A stretch of 43,278 nucleotides of DNA from DTFZ01 sp964510055 (GTDB taxonomy: Bacteria; Bacillota; Clostridia; Christensenellales; SZUA-584), in assembly GCA_964510055.1 (NCBI GenBank), contig CAZDZY010000010.1, forward strand, positions 1 to 43,278, read 5' to 3'. Below the pieces are notes generated by a model. It was not told the origin of the DNA. It saw nothing but the letters and a program-made list of their open reading frames with translations, and did not search any database. The position numbers and the translations under genes were made by a program. This document shows, one piece after another, positions 30,726 to 40,013 of the stretch; the stretch's first letter is position 1; every line of letters begins with the position of its first letter.

Positions 30726-33700
30726 TCAGGTGCCAATATCGAACAAACTTAATTGATTGCTCTTCATGAGGCCTTTCAGGCAGCCGTTTTCCTCGAGCTT
30801 TGCAATGACCGCGCTCGATATGCCGCTGCGCCTTTTCAGGTCTTCTACCGATATGAATTCTCCTTCTTCGCGCGCCTTAACTATGCCCCTTGCCGCAGCT
30901 TCGCCCGTGCTGCCGAGGGCCGTGAACGGCAGCCGCAGCGCCCCTTCTTCTATGACGCAGTTGACCGCGTCAGACCTATAAAGGTCGACGGGCAGGAAAT
31001 CTATGCCGCGCTCCATCATCTCCAATGCGACCTCCAGAATAACGAGCTGCGCCGAGTCGAGCGCGGACGCCGCTTTGCCCATTGCCTCTATCGCCGCTAT
31101 CTTCGAGCGCACGGTTTCCGCAGAATGCAGGTACGCGGCGTCGAGGTTGTCCGCCCTTACGGAAAAGTAAGTCGCGTAAAACGCCATCGGGTGGTGCACT
31201 TTAAAGTACGCTATCCGCAGAGCCATCATTACATACGCGACGGCGTGCGCCTTAGGGAACATGTATGATATCTTTTCGCATGAATCTATGAACCAGCCGG
31301 GCGTACCGGCGGCCTTCATGTTCTTTTTCCACTCGTCTTTGAGGCCTTTGCCCTTGCGGACCGACTCCATTATATAGAACGCCTCCGTGGCGTCCATGCC
31401 CCTTGAAACGAGATAGTTCATGATATCGTCGCGCGTGCATATGGCTTCGCGCAGCGTCGCCTTCCCCTGTTTTATGATATCCTGCGCGTTGTTGAGCCAC
31501 ACATCGGTGCCGTGCGACAGCCCGCTTATGCGGATAAGCTCGCCTATAGTCGTGGGCATCGTGTCGAGCAGCATCTGCCGCACGAATTTCGTGCCGAATT
31601 CGGGTATGCCGAGGCTGCCTACATTGCAGCCCATTATCTGCTCCGGTGCTATCCCCAGCGCCTTAGTCGATGTGAAGAGCGAAAGCGTCTCCGGGTCGGA
31701 GAGCGGCACGTCCCTCGGGTCTATGCCTGTTATCGATTTGAGCATGTGCAGCGCAGTCGGGTCGTCGTGGCCGAGTATATCGAGCTTTATGAGCCGGTCG
31801 TGCAGCGAGCCGAAGTTATAATGCGTCGTCACAAAGCCCGAGTCCATGTCGTTGGCGGGATATTGTATAGGCGTGAATTCGTGTATGTCGCGGCCTTTAG
31901 GCAATATCACCATTCCTCCCGGGTGCTGCCCCGTAGTCCGTTTCGTTCCCGATACGCCGTTTACCAGCCTCTCCACTTCAGCCCTGTTAGCCGTTATCCC
32001 CTTCTCGGTAAGATAGTTCTTCACGAATCCGTACGCCGTCTGCCCCTGAACGCTGCTTATCGTGCCCGCCCGGAACACCCGGTCTTCGCCGAAATAGTCT
32101 AATATGAATTTATGGGCTTTTGGCTGGTAATCGCCCGAGAAGTTAAGGTCTATATCCGGCACCTTGTCGGCGTCGATCCCTAAGAACACCGCGAACGGTA
32201 TGTCGTATCCGTCGCGCTTTAACTCCGTACCGCAATCGGGGCAGTTCTTCGGCGGCAGGTCGGGGCCGCACGCTATATCTTTGACTGAAACAAACTCGCT
32301 TTTCCTGCATTTCGGGCAGATATAATGGGGCGGGAGCGGGTTGACCTCCGTTATTCCCGCCATGGTAGCCGTAAGCGACGAGCCTACCGATCCCCTCGAA
32401 CCGACGAGGTACCCGTCTTCCATGGAATGGCGTACAAGCTCGTATGCTATGTAATACAATACCCCGTACCCGTGCTTCGTTATCGAATCAAGCTCGAACT
32501 TCAGCCTGTCCCCGACGATATCGGGGAGCGGATCTCCGTAAACTTCCTTAGCGCGGTTAAAACACATTTCGACGAGTTTCTCCGCCGCTCCGGGTATCTC
32601 GGGCATAGCCGGCTCGTCGGGCAGAAGCTCTATGGTCTCCACCTGCCGCGCTATGGAACGCGTGTTGTCTATTACTACCTCTTTAGCCTTTGACGCGCCG
32701 AGGTATGCAAATTCCGAAAGCATCTCAGCAGTAGTCCGGAAATATAGCGGCGCCTGATGGTCGGCGTCCGCAAAGCCCTGCCCGTGCATCAGTATGCGCC
32801 TGAAATACTCGTCCTCCGGCTCTATGAAGTGCGCGTCGCACGTCGCGCAGACCGGCCTGCCTGTGCGCTCGCCCAAAGCCGCTATCCTGCGCGTTATGTC
32901 GCGTACGCCTTCCATGTCGCGGAAGCGCCCCTCGCGTACCATAAAGGCGTTGTTGCCGTCGGGCTGTATCTCGAGATAATCGTAAAACCGCGCTGTCTGT
33001 TCAAGCTCGCCGTCGGAAGCATAGCGTAAGATTGCCTGTACGAGCTCGCCCTGCTCGCAGGCCGAGCCTACTATCAGACCTTCCCTGTGCTCCTCGAGCA
33101 GCGAGCGCGGCACCCTGGGCTTCCTATAAAAGTGTTCCATGTGCGATGCGCTGACTAATTTGTAAAGGTTATAAAGCCCTTTTTTATTTTTGCAGAGAAG
33201 AATGATATGGAACGCTTCGAGATCCTTCTCGTCAACCTTCTTCGGTTTTTCGGGATGAGACGCTTTTTCCATGCACATCCGCATTATGTCCGCGGTGCAC
33301 ATCGCGTCGTCTAAAGCGCGGTGATGGCGGAACGTTATGCCCAGATCTTGGGCGAGCTTACCGAGCCCGTACGATTTATAGCCGGGCATTGCCCTATGGA
33401 ACAGCCATATGGTATCGAGGCATTTGTTCTCAAATTTAAGGCCGCTGTCTTTTCCGTGCTTATACAAAAATCCCAAGTCGAACGGGGCGTTGTGGGCGGC
33501 GAGATAAGCGTCTCCGATATAGTCTTTGAACATGCGGAGGGCGTCCGCGATGCAGGGAGCGTCCGCTACCATATCGTCAGTTATGCCCGTGGTCTCGGTT
33601 ATCTGCCTGCTGATGTGGCAGCCGGGATTTACGAACGTACTGAACGTATCGATCACCTCGCCATGGCGCAGGCGAACGGCGCCTATCTCAGTTATGCCGC

Positions 33701-34943
33701 ATGAGTAAGGGTTGAAACCCGTTGTCTCGAGGTCGAAAACGATGTATTCATCCTCAAATCGTTCCTTATAGACTTGCTGGATATCGTTAATCATATACGC
33801 TTCCATGCCGTATATGACTTTTATTTTCGCTTTCTTTGCGGCGTCGAACGCCCCGGGGAACGCCTGCACCACCCCGTGGTCGGTAATGGCTACGGCTTCG
33901 TGCCCGAACTCCGCGGCGCGCCTTACCACATCCCCTTCGTCGGCAACGGCGTCGAGAGCGCTCATATTGGTATGCAGGTGAAGCTCGACCCGCTTTACCT
34001 CGGCGTTGTCCCTCCGCCTTATCGCCTCAGTCTGCTCTATGCCTTTAACGTTTATGCAGACTTCCCTCGAATAGCTGTCGTAAGCCGCCGTGCCCAGCAC
34101 TTTTACCGCCGCTTTTTCGAGCTTGTTCTTTACTCCCGCGCATTTCTCCCTCGCTATGAACGCTTTGCACGTAATAGCCGAGGTATTGTCCGTTATACTG
34201 AAAACCAATATCGATCGTTTGCCCCTTGCTTCGTTCTTTATGTCGAACGAGTCTACCGAAAGGACGTTGCCGCACACCGCGCACAAGCCGGTCGTTTCGT
34301 TCACGTCCCTTATATTTATAGTATCGCCAGTTATCGCGCTGCCGTGGATGACTTTGGAATCCTTCTCCCTCTTAGGCTCTTTTTTGGGGGATGCCTCGGT
34401 ATCAGGCTTTACCGCCGCGGCCGGCTCAGCCGGTTCCACGACCAGCGGCCGGGGGTCTTTTTTTACCTCGGGAGCTTCGCACCGGCCATATATTATAAGG
34501 GCTTCGATGCCGAAACAGCGCAGGAAATAGTCTTCAAGATATTCCTTTAATCCCGATGCGTTAAACAGGTCTTTACCGAACTCGTCGGCGAAATCGATAT
34601 GAAAAGCGCTGTCCGCAAAATACATCCTTGCTTTTGAAATGAAAGGAGACAGCGGGCGCTTTATCCGGCAGCAGAGCTCTTTGATGTGCGCCTCTATATC
34701 CTCCGGTTCGGTTGCCTGCGCGTCGCGGTACGAGACAAAAAGTTTTGTTTTTTCGTCGATCGTTTCTTTGAGATAATGTTCGATATTGAGGTAGACCTGG
34801 GCCGAGAGCAGGTTGCTCTCAAAGTGGATGAGGTATTCCCCCTTTTTGACGTCGTGCTGTATTTTCTCGAAACGGAGATCGAAACTGTCGTCTATTTCCA
34901 CGCTGTTTTTGAGCGCGGCAAAAAAATCCGCTTTCTTTTGCAC
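30726..34943 (-). CDS. polC: DNA polymerase III alpha subunit, PolC type
   Basis: Replicative polymerase of Bacillota, 1405 residues. In order: an N-terminal region, a P/A/E/K-rich linker (about 160-195), an OB domain (about 205-305), a PHP domain split by the exonuclease (HLHTNMSALD from 322), the DEDD 3'-5' proofreading exonuclease (FDLETTGF from 403), the zinc-binding CPKC ... CPDCG insert near 880-910, then palm, fingers and duplex-binding parts. The start is GTG 34943 with AGGGGG 6 bases upstream. It is last in the uppS-to-polC series and partly responsible for that operon's length. Confidence 0.97.
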   Translation of the reverse strand: MQKKADFFAALKNSVEIDDSFDLRFEKIQHDVKKGEYLIHFESNLLSAQVYLNIEHYLKETIDEKTKLFVSYRDAQATEPEDIEAHIKELCCRIKRPLSPFISKARMYFADSAFHIDFADEFGKDLFNASGLKEYLEDYFLRCFGIEALIIYGRCEAPEVKKDPRPLVVEPAEPAAAVKPDTEASPKKEPKREKDSKVIHGSAITGDTINIRDVNETTGLCAVCGNVLSVDSFDIKNEARGKRSILVFSITDNTSAITCKAFIAREKCAGVKNKLEKAAVKVLGTAAYDSYSREVCINVKGIEQTEAIRRRDNAEVKRVELHLHTNMSALDAVADEGDVVRRAAEFGHEAVAITDHGVVQAFPGAFDAAKKAKIKVIYGMEAYMINDIQQVYKERFEDEYIVFDLETTGFNPYSCGITEIGAVRLRHGEVIDTFSTFVNPGCHISRQITETTGITDDMVADAPCIADALRMFKDYIGDAYLAAHNAPFDLGFLYKHGKDSGLKFENKCLDTIWLFHRAMPGYKSYGLGKLAQDLGITFRHHRALDDAMCTADIMRMCMEKASHPEKPKKVDEKDLEAFHIILLCKNKKGLYNLYKLVSASHMEHFYRKPRVPRSLLEEHREGLIVGSACEQGELVQAILRYASDGELEQTARFYDYLEIQPDGNNAFMVREGRFRDMEGVRDITRRIAALGERTGRPVCATCDAHFIEPEDEYFRRILMHGQGFADADHQAPLYFRTTAEMLSEFAYLGASKAKEVVIDNTRSIARQVETIELLPDEPAMPEIPGAAEKLVEMCFNRAKEVYGDPLPDIVGDRLKFELDSITKHGYGVLYYIAYELVRHSMEDGYLVGSRGSVGSSLTATMAGITEVNPLPPHYICPKCRKSEFVSVKDIACGPDLPPKNCPDCGTELKRDGYDIPFAVFLGIDADKVPDIDLNFSGDYQPKAHKFILDYFGEDRVFRAGTISSVQGQTAYGFVKNYLTEKGITANRAEVERLVNGVSGTKRTTGQHPGGMVILPKGRDIHEFTPIQYPANDMDSGFVTTHYNFGSLHDRLIKLDILGHDDPTALHMLKSITGIDPRDVPLSDPETLSLFTSTKALGIAPEQIMGCNVGSLGIPEFGTKFVRQMLLDTMPTTIGELIRISGLSHGTDVWLNNAQDIIKQGKATLREAICTRDDIMNYLVSRGMDATEAFYIMESVRKGKGLKDEWKKNMKAAGTPGWFIDSCEKISYMFPKAHAVAYVMMALRIAYFKVHHPMAFYATYFSVRADNLDAAYLHSAETVRSKIAAIEAMGKAASALDSAQLVILEVALEMMERGIDFLPVDLYRSDAVNCVIEEGALRLPFTALGSTGEAAARGIVKAREEGEFISVEDLKRRSGISSAVIAKLEENGCLKGLMKSNQLSLFDIGT

Positions 34944-34952
34944 GATGTCCCC

Positions 34953-36014
34953 CTAAAAATCTTCTTCGATGTAACGCTTAAAAGCGCTTAAGACCTCGCC
35001 CTCATCGTATGTGCCGATGAGTATGCCTTTTGAAAACAGCGCCGCTTTCCCGTCTCCGCCCGCGATGCCTATATCGGCATGCTTCGCCTCCCCGGGCCCG
35101 TTGACGACGCAGCCCATGACTGCCGCTGTAAGCGGTTTGCCCGATCCTATGAGTATGGCCTCCACCTCGCCGGCGAGCTTTGCCACGTCTATTTTCGTCC
35201 TGCCGCATGTGGGGCAGCTTATAACCTCAGGGTAAAACTGCCTTACGCCCGCAGCCTGAAGTATGCGCCTTGCGGCTTCTATCTCCTGCACAGGGTCGCC
35301 CGTTATCGATACCCTTATCGTATCGCCGATACCGTCCAGAAGAAGTGCTCCCAAGCCCACGGCTGATTTGATTATTGCGTTTTGATATATCCCCGCCTCG
35401 GTTACGCCTATATGCAGCGGAGCGTCGCACTTGCCCGAAAACAGCCTGTTGGCCGTGACGGTCACGGGCACTGACGAAGCTTTTATTGAAACCACGACGT
35501 TGAAAAATCCCTGGTCGTAAGCGCGGCGTGCCGCGTTCATCGCGCTCTCCGCGAGCGCCTCCGGTGAGGGGCCTCCATATTTTTCTGTTAGTGCTTTTTC
35601 CAGAGACCCGGAATTTACCCCTATCCTTACTGCCGCGCCATTGGCTTTCGCGCAGTCGATAACGGCTGTGAACGCTTCGCTGCCTCCGATGTTGCCGGGG
35701 TTTACGCGCACCTTGTCCGCGCCGCTTTCAATAGCCAGGATCGCAAGCTTCGGGTCGAAATGAATGTCGGCTATAAGCGGCAAGGCTATGCTGTCCTTTA
35801 TCTTTTTGAACGCGGGAGCGCAGGCTCTGCTTGGAAAAGTACAACGCACCGCCTCGCAGCCCGCCTTTTCCAGCCTTTCTATCTGGCCTATGGTCGATTC
35901 CGTATCCGTTGTATCCGTGTTCGTCATCGACTGTATAAGCACGGGGCTGCCTCCGCCTACAGCGGCGCCTCCGAATGAGACTAGCCTCGTCCTTTTGGTT
36001 TCTATATTATCCAC
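34953..36014 (-). CDS. ispG: 4-hydroxy-3-methylbut-2-en-1-yl diphosphate synthase
   Basis: Iron-sulfur enzyme of the MEP isoprenoid pathway (also gcpE). It is 353 residues. Seen: SMTNTDTTD near the N-terminus, the cluster cysteines in CPTCGRTKID and GCVVNGPGEAKHADIG. The start is GTG 36014 with GAGG 7 bases upstream, overlapping the end of rseP by eight bases. Works downstream of Dxr in the same operon. Confidence 0.96.
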   Translation of the reverse strand: MDNIETKRTRLVSFGGAAVGGGSPVLIQSMTNTDTTDTESTIGQIERLEKAGCEAVRCTFPSRACAPAFKKIKDSIALPLIADIHFDPKLAILAIESGADKVRVNPGNIGGSEAFTAVIDCAKANGAAVRIGVNSGSLEKALTEKYGGPSPEALAESAMNAARRAYDQGFFNVVVSIKASSVPVTVTANRLFSGKCDAPLHIGVTEAGIYQNAIIKSAVGLGALLLDGIGDTIRVSITGDPVQEIEAARRILQAAGVRQFYPEVISCPTCGRTKIDVAKLAGEVEAILIGSGKPLTAAVMGCVVNGPGEAKHADIGIAGGDGKAALFSKGILIGTYDEGEVLSAFKRYIEEDF

Positions 36015-37059
36015 CGAACATCCTCGAAATATCCCGGTACGTTATAAGTAAAAAGAGCACCATGAACGCGATAAACCCTGCGAAGTGTATTATGCCCTCG
36101 ACTTTTCTCGGCACGGGCTTCTTGAATATCTTTTCGATAGCGATGAACACCAGGCGCCCTCCGTCGAGCGCGGGCAGAGGCAGCAGATTCATGATAGCAA
36201 GGCTTACGCAAACGACAACGCCGATCTGCAGCACGTTCTGGACGCTTCTCGTTATTGCGCTTCCGATGAATGTTACTATACCGACTATCCCTACCGCGTT
36301 CTCCGTATGCCCCGCAAAGAGGCCAAAAACGGCGGCTATGGTACCCTTTAAGATAAAAAATATCCATTTAAAGGATAGCGCTAACGCCTCAAAGAATCCG
36401 TAAGTCACAGGCTTGGCCCCAAAGGATATACCGGCCATCTTTTCTTCGTAAACCACCGAATTGCCTTCCTGACCGGGTCCCGTTAAGCCGGGCTGCTTCT
36501 GTATAACATACGTCTTTTCCTGCCCGTCCCTGAGAACGGTAATGTTCAGGTAGTCGGGTGAAGGCGGAATGTCGGATATCTCCATATAAAAATCCAGTTT
36601 TGTACCGCTCATCTCTATTATCCGATCACCAGGCTGAAGCCCCGCCTCCTGTGCCGGACTCCCCTCCCAGACCTGGCCTATAGCCGGAACGTAATCCCCG
36701 AAAATACACAGAGTGAATATCACGAGAATAAAAGCGAATATTATATTGAATACCGGCCCCGCGGCAATCGTTAGCGCGCGCCTGCCGGGCGGTTGATTGT
36801 TGAACGCGAGCTTGTCTTTTGGATCCTCATCTTCGCCGTAAAACTTGGTGAATCCCCCGATAAAGAACCACCGTATGGAATATTTTATATCGTTCTTCAC
36901 CCAGGATTTTATTTTAGGGCCGAAACCTACCGCGAATTCATCGATCTTTAATTTGCAGGCGCGGCCTATACTGTAATGCCCGAGTTCATGCACCATTATT
37001 ATTATGCCGATAACTATCATCGCGCCTAATATACTTATTATTGTAACGAGAATATCCAA
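36007..37059 (-). CDS. rseP: RIP metalloprotease RseP (site-2 protease)
   Basis: A 350-residue intramembrane zinc protease. HELGH is at 24-28 in the first helix, one PDZ domain lies at about 115-190, and the LPLPALDGGRL motif near 285 supplies the third ligand. The start is TTG 37059, with AGGAGG 5 bases upstream and no alternative ATG. The substrate is probably an anti-sigma factor or remnant signal peptides. Confidence 0.95.
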   Translation of the reverse strand: MDILVTIISILGAMIVIGIIIMVHELGHYSIGRACKLKIDEFAVGFGPKIKSWVKNDIKYSIRWFFIGGFTKFYGEDEDPKDKLAFNNQPPGRRALTIAAGPVFNIIFAFILVIFTLCIFGDYVPAIGQVWEGSPAQEAGLQPGDRIIEMSGTKLDFYMEISDIPPSPDYLNITVLRDGQEKTYVIQKQPGLTGPGQEGNSVVYEEKMAGISFGAKPVTYGFFEALALSFKWIFFILKGTIAAVFGLFAGHTENAVGIVGIVTFIGSAITRSVQNVLQIGVVVCVSLAIMNLLPLPALDGGRLVFIAIEKIFKKPVPRKVEGIIHFAGFIAFMVLFLLITYRDISRMFGG

Positions 37060-37088
37060 CTTTCCCTCCTGTTTGCGGGTTTACTTAC

Positions 37089-37121
37089 GCCCAAAAAGTC
37101 TTACGACTTCTTGGGGATCCC
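37089..37121. repeat. CCCCAAAAAG-type palindromic element, copy 1
   Basis: CCCAAAAAGTC (37090-37100) and GACTTCTTGGG (37105-37115), one mismatch, followed by GATCCC. No T tract in either direction. Confidence 0.65.
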
Positions 37122-37127
37122 ATTTTT

Positions 37128-37157
37128 GCCCCAAAAACTAATGTTCTTTGGGGCTCC
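37128..37157. repeat. CCCCAAAAAG-type palindromic element, copy 2
   Basis: CCCCAAA (37129-37135) pairs with TTTGGGG (37147-37153), with an inner AAC/GTT pairing, followed by CTCC. Only six bases separate it from copy 1, between dxr and rseP. Confidence 0.65.
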
Positions 37158-37170
37158 ATTCAATTATATT

Positions 37171-38340
37171 TCAAGTATGCTCCAAAATACGTACTTTGTC
37201 AAAATTGCCGTAGATGTACGTTTTTACTTCCCTGTCGGTATTATATATCTCCAGCAGCGTATTGCCCTTAAGCCCGGAAAACTTGTTCATTGCGAACGCT
37301 ACGCATTTTTCGATGTCCCCGAACGATATCCTCTTCTCCAGGAATAGATCTACCGCGGCTTCGTTCGCCGCGTTCATTATCAGAGGCATCGAGCCTCCCT
37401 CGGTAATAGCGTCCCTTGCGTGCTTAAGGCACGGGAATTTATCCGTATCGGGATCTTCAAAGCTAAGTTCCCTTATCGCGGCGAAATCAAGGTGCCCGAC
37501 GAGGCTCTCCAGGCGCTTGGGATGGCTCAGCGCGTACTGTATGGCCTGCCGCATATCGGTCGGCCCAAGCTGGGCTATCACAGCTCCGTCGTTATATTCT
37601 ATCATCGAATGTATAATGCTCTGGCGGTGTATTATAACGTCTATCATATCGGGCGATATCCCGAACAGCCATTTGGTCTCTATGACTTCGAGCCCTTTGT
37701 TCATATATGTCGCGCAGTCGACAGTCACCTTTTTGCCCATCCGCCAGTTCGGGTGCCGGAGCGCCTGCTCTACGGTCGCTTTTTCTATTTCTTCCTTGCT
37801 CCAGTTTAAAAACGGCCCGCCCGACGCGGTGAGTATTACGCGCCGAAGGCCTGTCGTGTCAGTGCCTTTCAGGCACTGGTAGACCGCGCAAAGCTCGCTG
37901 TCTACCGGGAATATCCCGGCTTTTGAATTTTTGAGCTTCTCGGTCACTATATGCCCCCCGCAGACGAGGGATTCCTTATTAGCCAGCGCCACGTCGGTCC
38001 CTCTGTCAAGGCATTCTATAAGGGGAGGAAGCCCCGCTATTCCGACCACCGCGATAAGCACTATGTCGGGGGCGCCCGCGCTGCACGATTCAAGAAGGCC
38101 CTGTATCCCGAAACCGAGCTTAATGCCTTTGGGTACTTTTCTTTCGAACTCAAGGTCGCCAGGGGCGCCGGTAAGCCCTATGTACTCCGCTCCGAATTTC
38201 TTTGCTATGTCGAGCAGCTCATCGCTGCTTCTGTGCGCCGTGACCGCCGTCACCTTGAACAGCCCGGGGTTCTTCTCTACTATATCAAGTGCCTGCCTCC
38301 CGATAGAGCCCGTCGCGCCTAAGATCGCTACCTTCTTCAT
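37171..38340 (-). CDS. dxr: 1-deoxy-D-xylulose 5-phosphate reductoisomerase
   Basis: NADPH-dependent first committed enzyme of the MEP pathway, 389 residues. The nucleotide motif GATGSIGRQ is at 8-16 and the metal site is in PVDSELCAVYQCLKG. HPNWRMGKKV, the NKGLEVIE region and HRQSIIHSMIE are present. The residue after the metal glutamate is leucine where the family normally has histidine (DSEH). AAAGGAG precedes the ATG. Confidence 0.95.
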   Translation of the reverse strand: MKKVAILGATGSIGRQALDIVEKNPGLFKVTAVTAHRSSDELLDIAKKFGAEYIGLTGAPGDLEFERKVPKGIKLGFGIQGLLESCSAGAPDIVLIAVVGIAGLPPLIECLDRGTDVALANKESLVCGGHIVTEKLKNSKAGIFPVDSELCAVYQCLKGTDTTGLRRVILTASGGPFLNWSKEEIEKATVEQALRHPNWRMGKKVTVDCATYMNKGLEVIETKWLFGISPDMIDVIIHRQSIIHSMIEYNDGAVIAQLGPTDMRQAIQYALSHPKRLESLVGHLDFAAIRELSFEDPDTDKFPCLKHARDAITEGGSMPLIMNAANEAAVDLFLEKRISFGDIEKCVAFAMNKFSGLKGNTLLEIYNTDREVKTYIYGNFDKVRILEHT

Positions 38341-38352
38341 CTGTCTCCTTTA

Positions 38353-39183
38353 TTATATCGCCGCAAACATATAATAGAACGCGCATACTATGGGGCTTAT
38401 GAATATCACGCTGTCGAGCCGGTCCATGACCCCGCCGTGAGCGCCCATTATACTGCTGTAGTCCTTGACACCGAACTGCCTTTTCACTATGGAAGCGGTC
38501 AGGTCGCCTACCTGCGAAAGCGTACAGAGCAGCGCGCCGAGTATCGCGTACATATATACAGGCAGGCTAAGTTCGAAATACTGCTGAAACAGTATGCCCG
38601 TAAGCAGCACGCCGAGCAATCCGAACACCCCTCCGATAAGCGCGCCTTCCACCGTCTTTTTAGGGCTTATCTCGGGCACAAGCTTGTGTTTGCCGAAGAG
38701 CGTGCCGCCGAAATAAGCAAACGTATCGGTCATTACAGCCCCCACGAACGCGATAAGAAACATAAACCGGGCATGCATCGTGTTTTCGATGCATATTATA
38801 GCGAGCAGAAAAGCGTAAAACAGCCCCGGGTAGATGAGGGCATATACAGTCCGTATGCCGTCTTCCCCTTTCCGCTTCGTCAGCACCAGTATCAGGAATA
38901 TAGCCATTACCGCGAGTACGAGCATCTCCGCAAGCGTCCGGAACCCTCCGTCGAGATTTACAAGATCGCCTACATACTCATACGCCGGCCATGTAAGCAG
39001 CGAGAATACATAAGCCACAGATTTTACGGGTTTCGCGCCGTCCGCGCCGAGAGCCCGCAGCATCTCAAACATACATATAAGGCCCACCAGCGATACCGCG
39101 ATCCTCGCGGGCAGCCCCATAAAAAACAACACGCAGAAGAGCAGCCCCAGGGCGGGTATCGCAAACAATATTCTTTTACACAA
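38353..39183 (-). CDS. cdsA: Phosphatidate cytidylyltransferase (CDP-diglyceride synthase)
   Basis: Membrane enzyme making CDP-diacylglycerol from phosphatidate and CTP. It is 276 residues, with about seven helices. The C-terminal signature is complete: SIVKRQFGVKDYSS, then MGAHGGVMDRLDS. The start is TTG 39183 with AAAGGA 6 bases upstream. It acts on the phosphatidate pathway fed by PlsX and PlsY. Confidence 0.95.
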   Translation of the reverse strand: MCKRILFAIPALGLLFCVLFFMGLPARIAVSLVGLICMFEMLRALGADGAKPVKSVAYVFSLLTWPAYEYVGDLVNLDGGFRTLAEMLVLAVMAIFLILVLTKRKGEDGIRTVYALIYPGLFYAFLLAIICIENTMHARFMFLIAFVGAVMTDTFAYFGGTLFGKHKLVPEISPKKTVEGALIGGVFGLLGVLLTGILFQQYFELSLPVYMYAILGALLCTLSQVGDLTASIVKRQFGVKDYSSIMGAHGGVMDRLDSVIFISPIVCAFYYMFAAI

Positions 39184-39198
39184 AATATGTCCTTTCTA

Positions 39199-39951
39199 TC
39201 ACACTCCGCCGAAGCGACGGTCGCGCGAAACGAACACGTCAAGCGCTTTCCTGTACTCCGCTTCGTCGAAGTCAGGCCAGAGCTTGTCCGGAAAATAGAA
39301 CTCCGCGTAAGCCATCTGGTACAGCAGAAAGTTACTTATCCTCGTCTCTCCGCTCGTGCGGATTATCAGGTCGGGGTCGGGCTGGCCTGCCGTTGAAAGC
39401 AGCGATGACACGTATTTCTCGTCGATCTCGCCGGCGCTTTTGCCCTCGCTTACGGCCTTTTTTAACGCATCCACTATCTCCTGCCGCCCGCCGTAATTCA
39501 CCGCCATGTTGACGGTGAGCCCCGTGTTGTCTTTCGTTGTGCGCTTAGCGCGCTCTATCTCGTCTTTTACTTCCTTCGGCAGTTTCGACAGGTCTCCCAA
39601 CGTCATTATACGGACGTTCTTTTCGTGGAGCTCCGCCAGTTCCTTTTTCAGGTATTCCAGCAGCAAGCCCATCAGTACGCTTACCTCGTCGTCCGGCCTC
39701 TTCCAGTTCTCAGTCGAAAACGCGAAAAGCGTAAGGTATTTAATGCCTATGTCGGAACTCATGCGTATTATGGTGCGAACGCGCTCAACGCCGGCGCGGT
39801 GCCCGGCGGCGCGCGGGAGCCCGCGCTTTTTAGCCCATCTGCCGTTGCCGTCCATAATTATGGCCACGTGGACCGGAAGCAGCGTCTTGTCTATACCAAT
39901 ATATGCGTCTTTATTTATCTTTTTTCTGAAAAGTAAACTTAAAATCGCCAA
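39199..39951 (-). CDS. uppS: Undecaprenyl diphosphate synthase
   Basis: Cis-prenyltransferase making the C55 carrier for peptidoglycan. It is 250 residues. The MDGNGRWAKKRGLPRAAGH signature is at 33-51 and catalytic D34 is present. The C-terminal RTSGETRISNFLLYQMAYAE segment is also a hallmark. The start is TTG 39951 with GGAG 6-7 bases upstream. Confidence 0.96.
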   Translation of the reverse strand: MAILSLLFRKKINKDAYIGIDKTLLPVHVAIIMDGNGRWAKKRGLPRAAGHRAGVERVRTIIRMSSDIGIKYLTLFAFSTENWKRPDDEVSVLMGLLLEYLKKELAELHEKNVRIMTLGDLSKLPKEVKDEIERAKRTTKDNTGLTVNMAVNYGGRQEIVDALKKAVSEGKSAGEIDEKYVSSLLSTAGQPDPDLIIRTSGETRISNFLLYQMAYAEFYFPDKLWPDFDEAEYRKALDVFVSRDRRFGGV

Positions 39952-39980
39952 TGACTTCTCCAGAGGCCCCTAATACCATT

Positions 39981-40013
39981 GCCCCAAAAAGCGTTAGGCT
40001 TTTTGGGGAACCC
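39981..40013. repeat. CCCCAAAAAG-type palindromic element, copy 3
   Basis: A perfect 11-bp stem CCCCAAAAAGC (39982-39992) / GCTTTTTGGGG (39998-40008), loop GTTAG, followed by AACCC. There is no T tract. It lies between the 71-residue ORF and uppS, inside what should be a single transcription unit. Confidence 0.75.
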
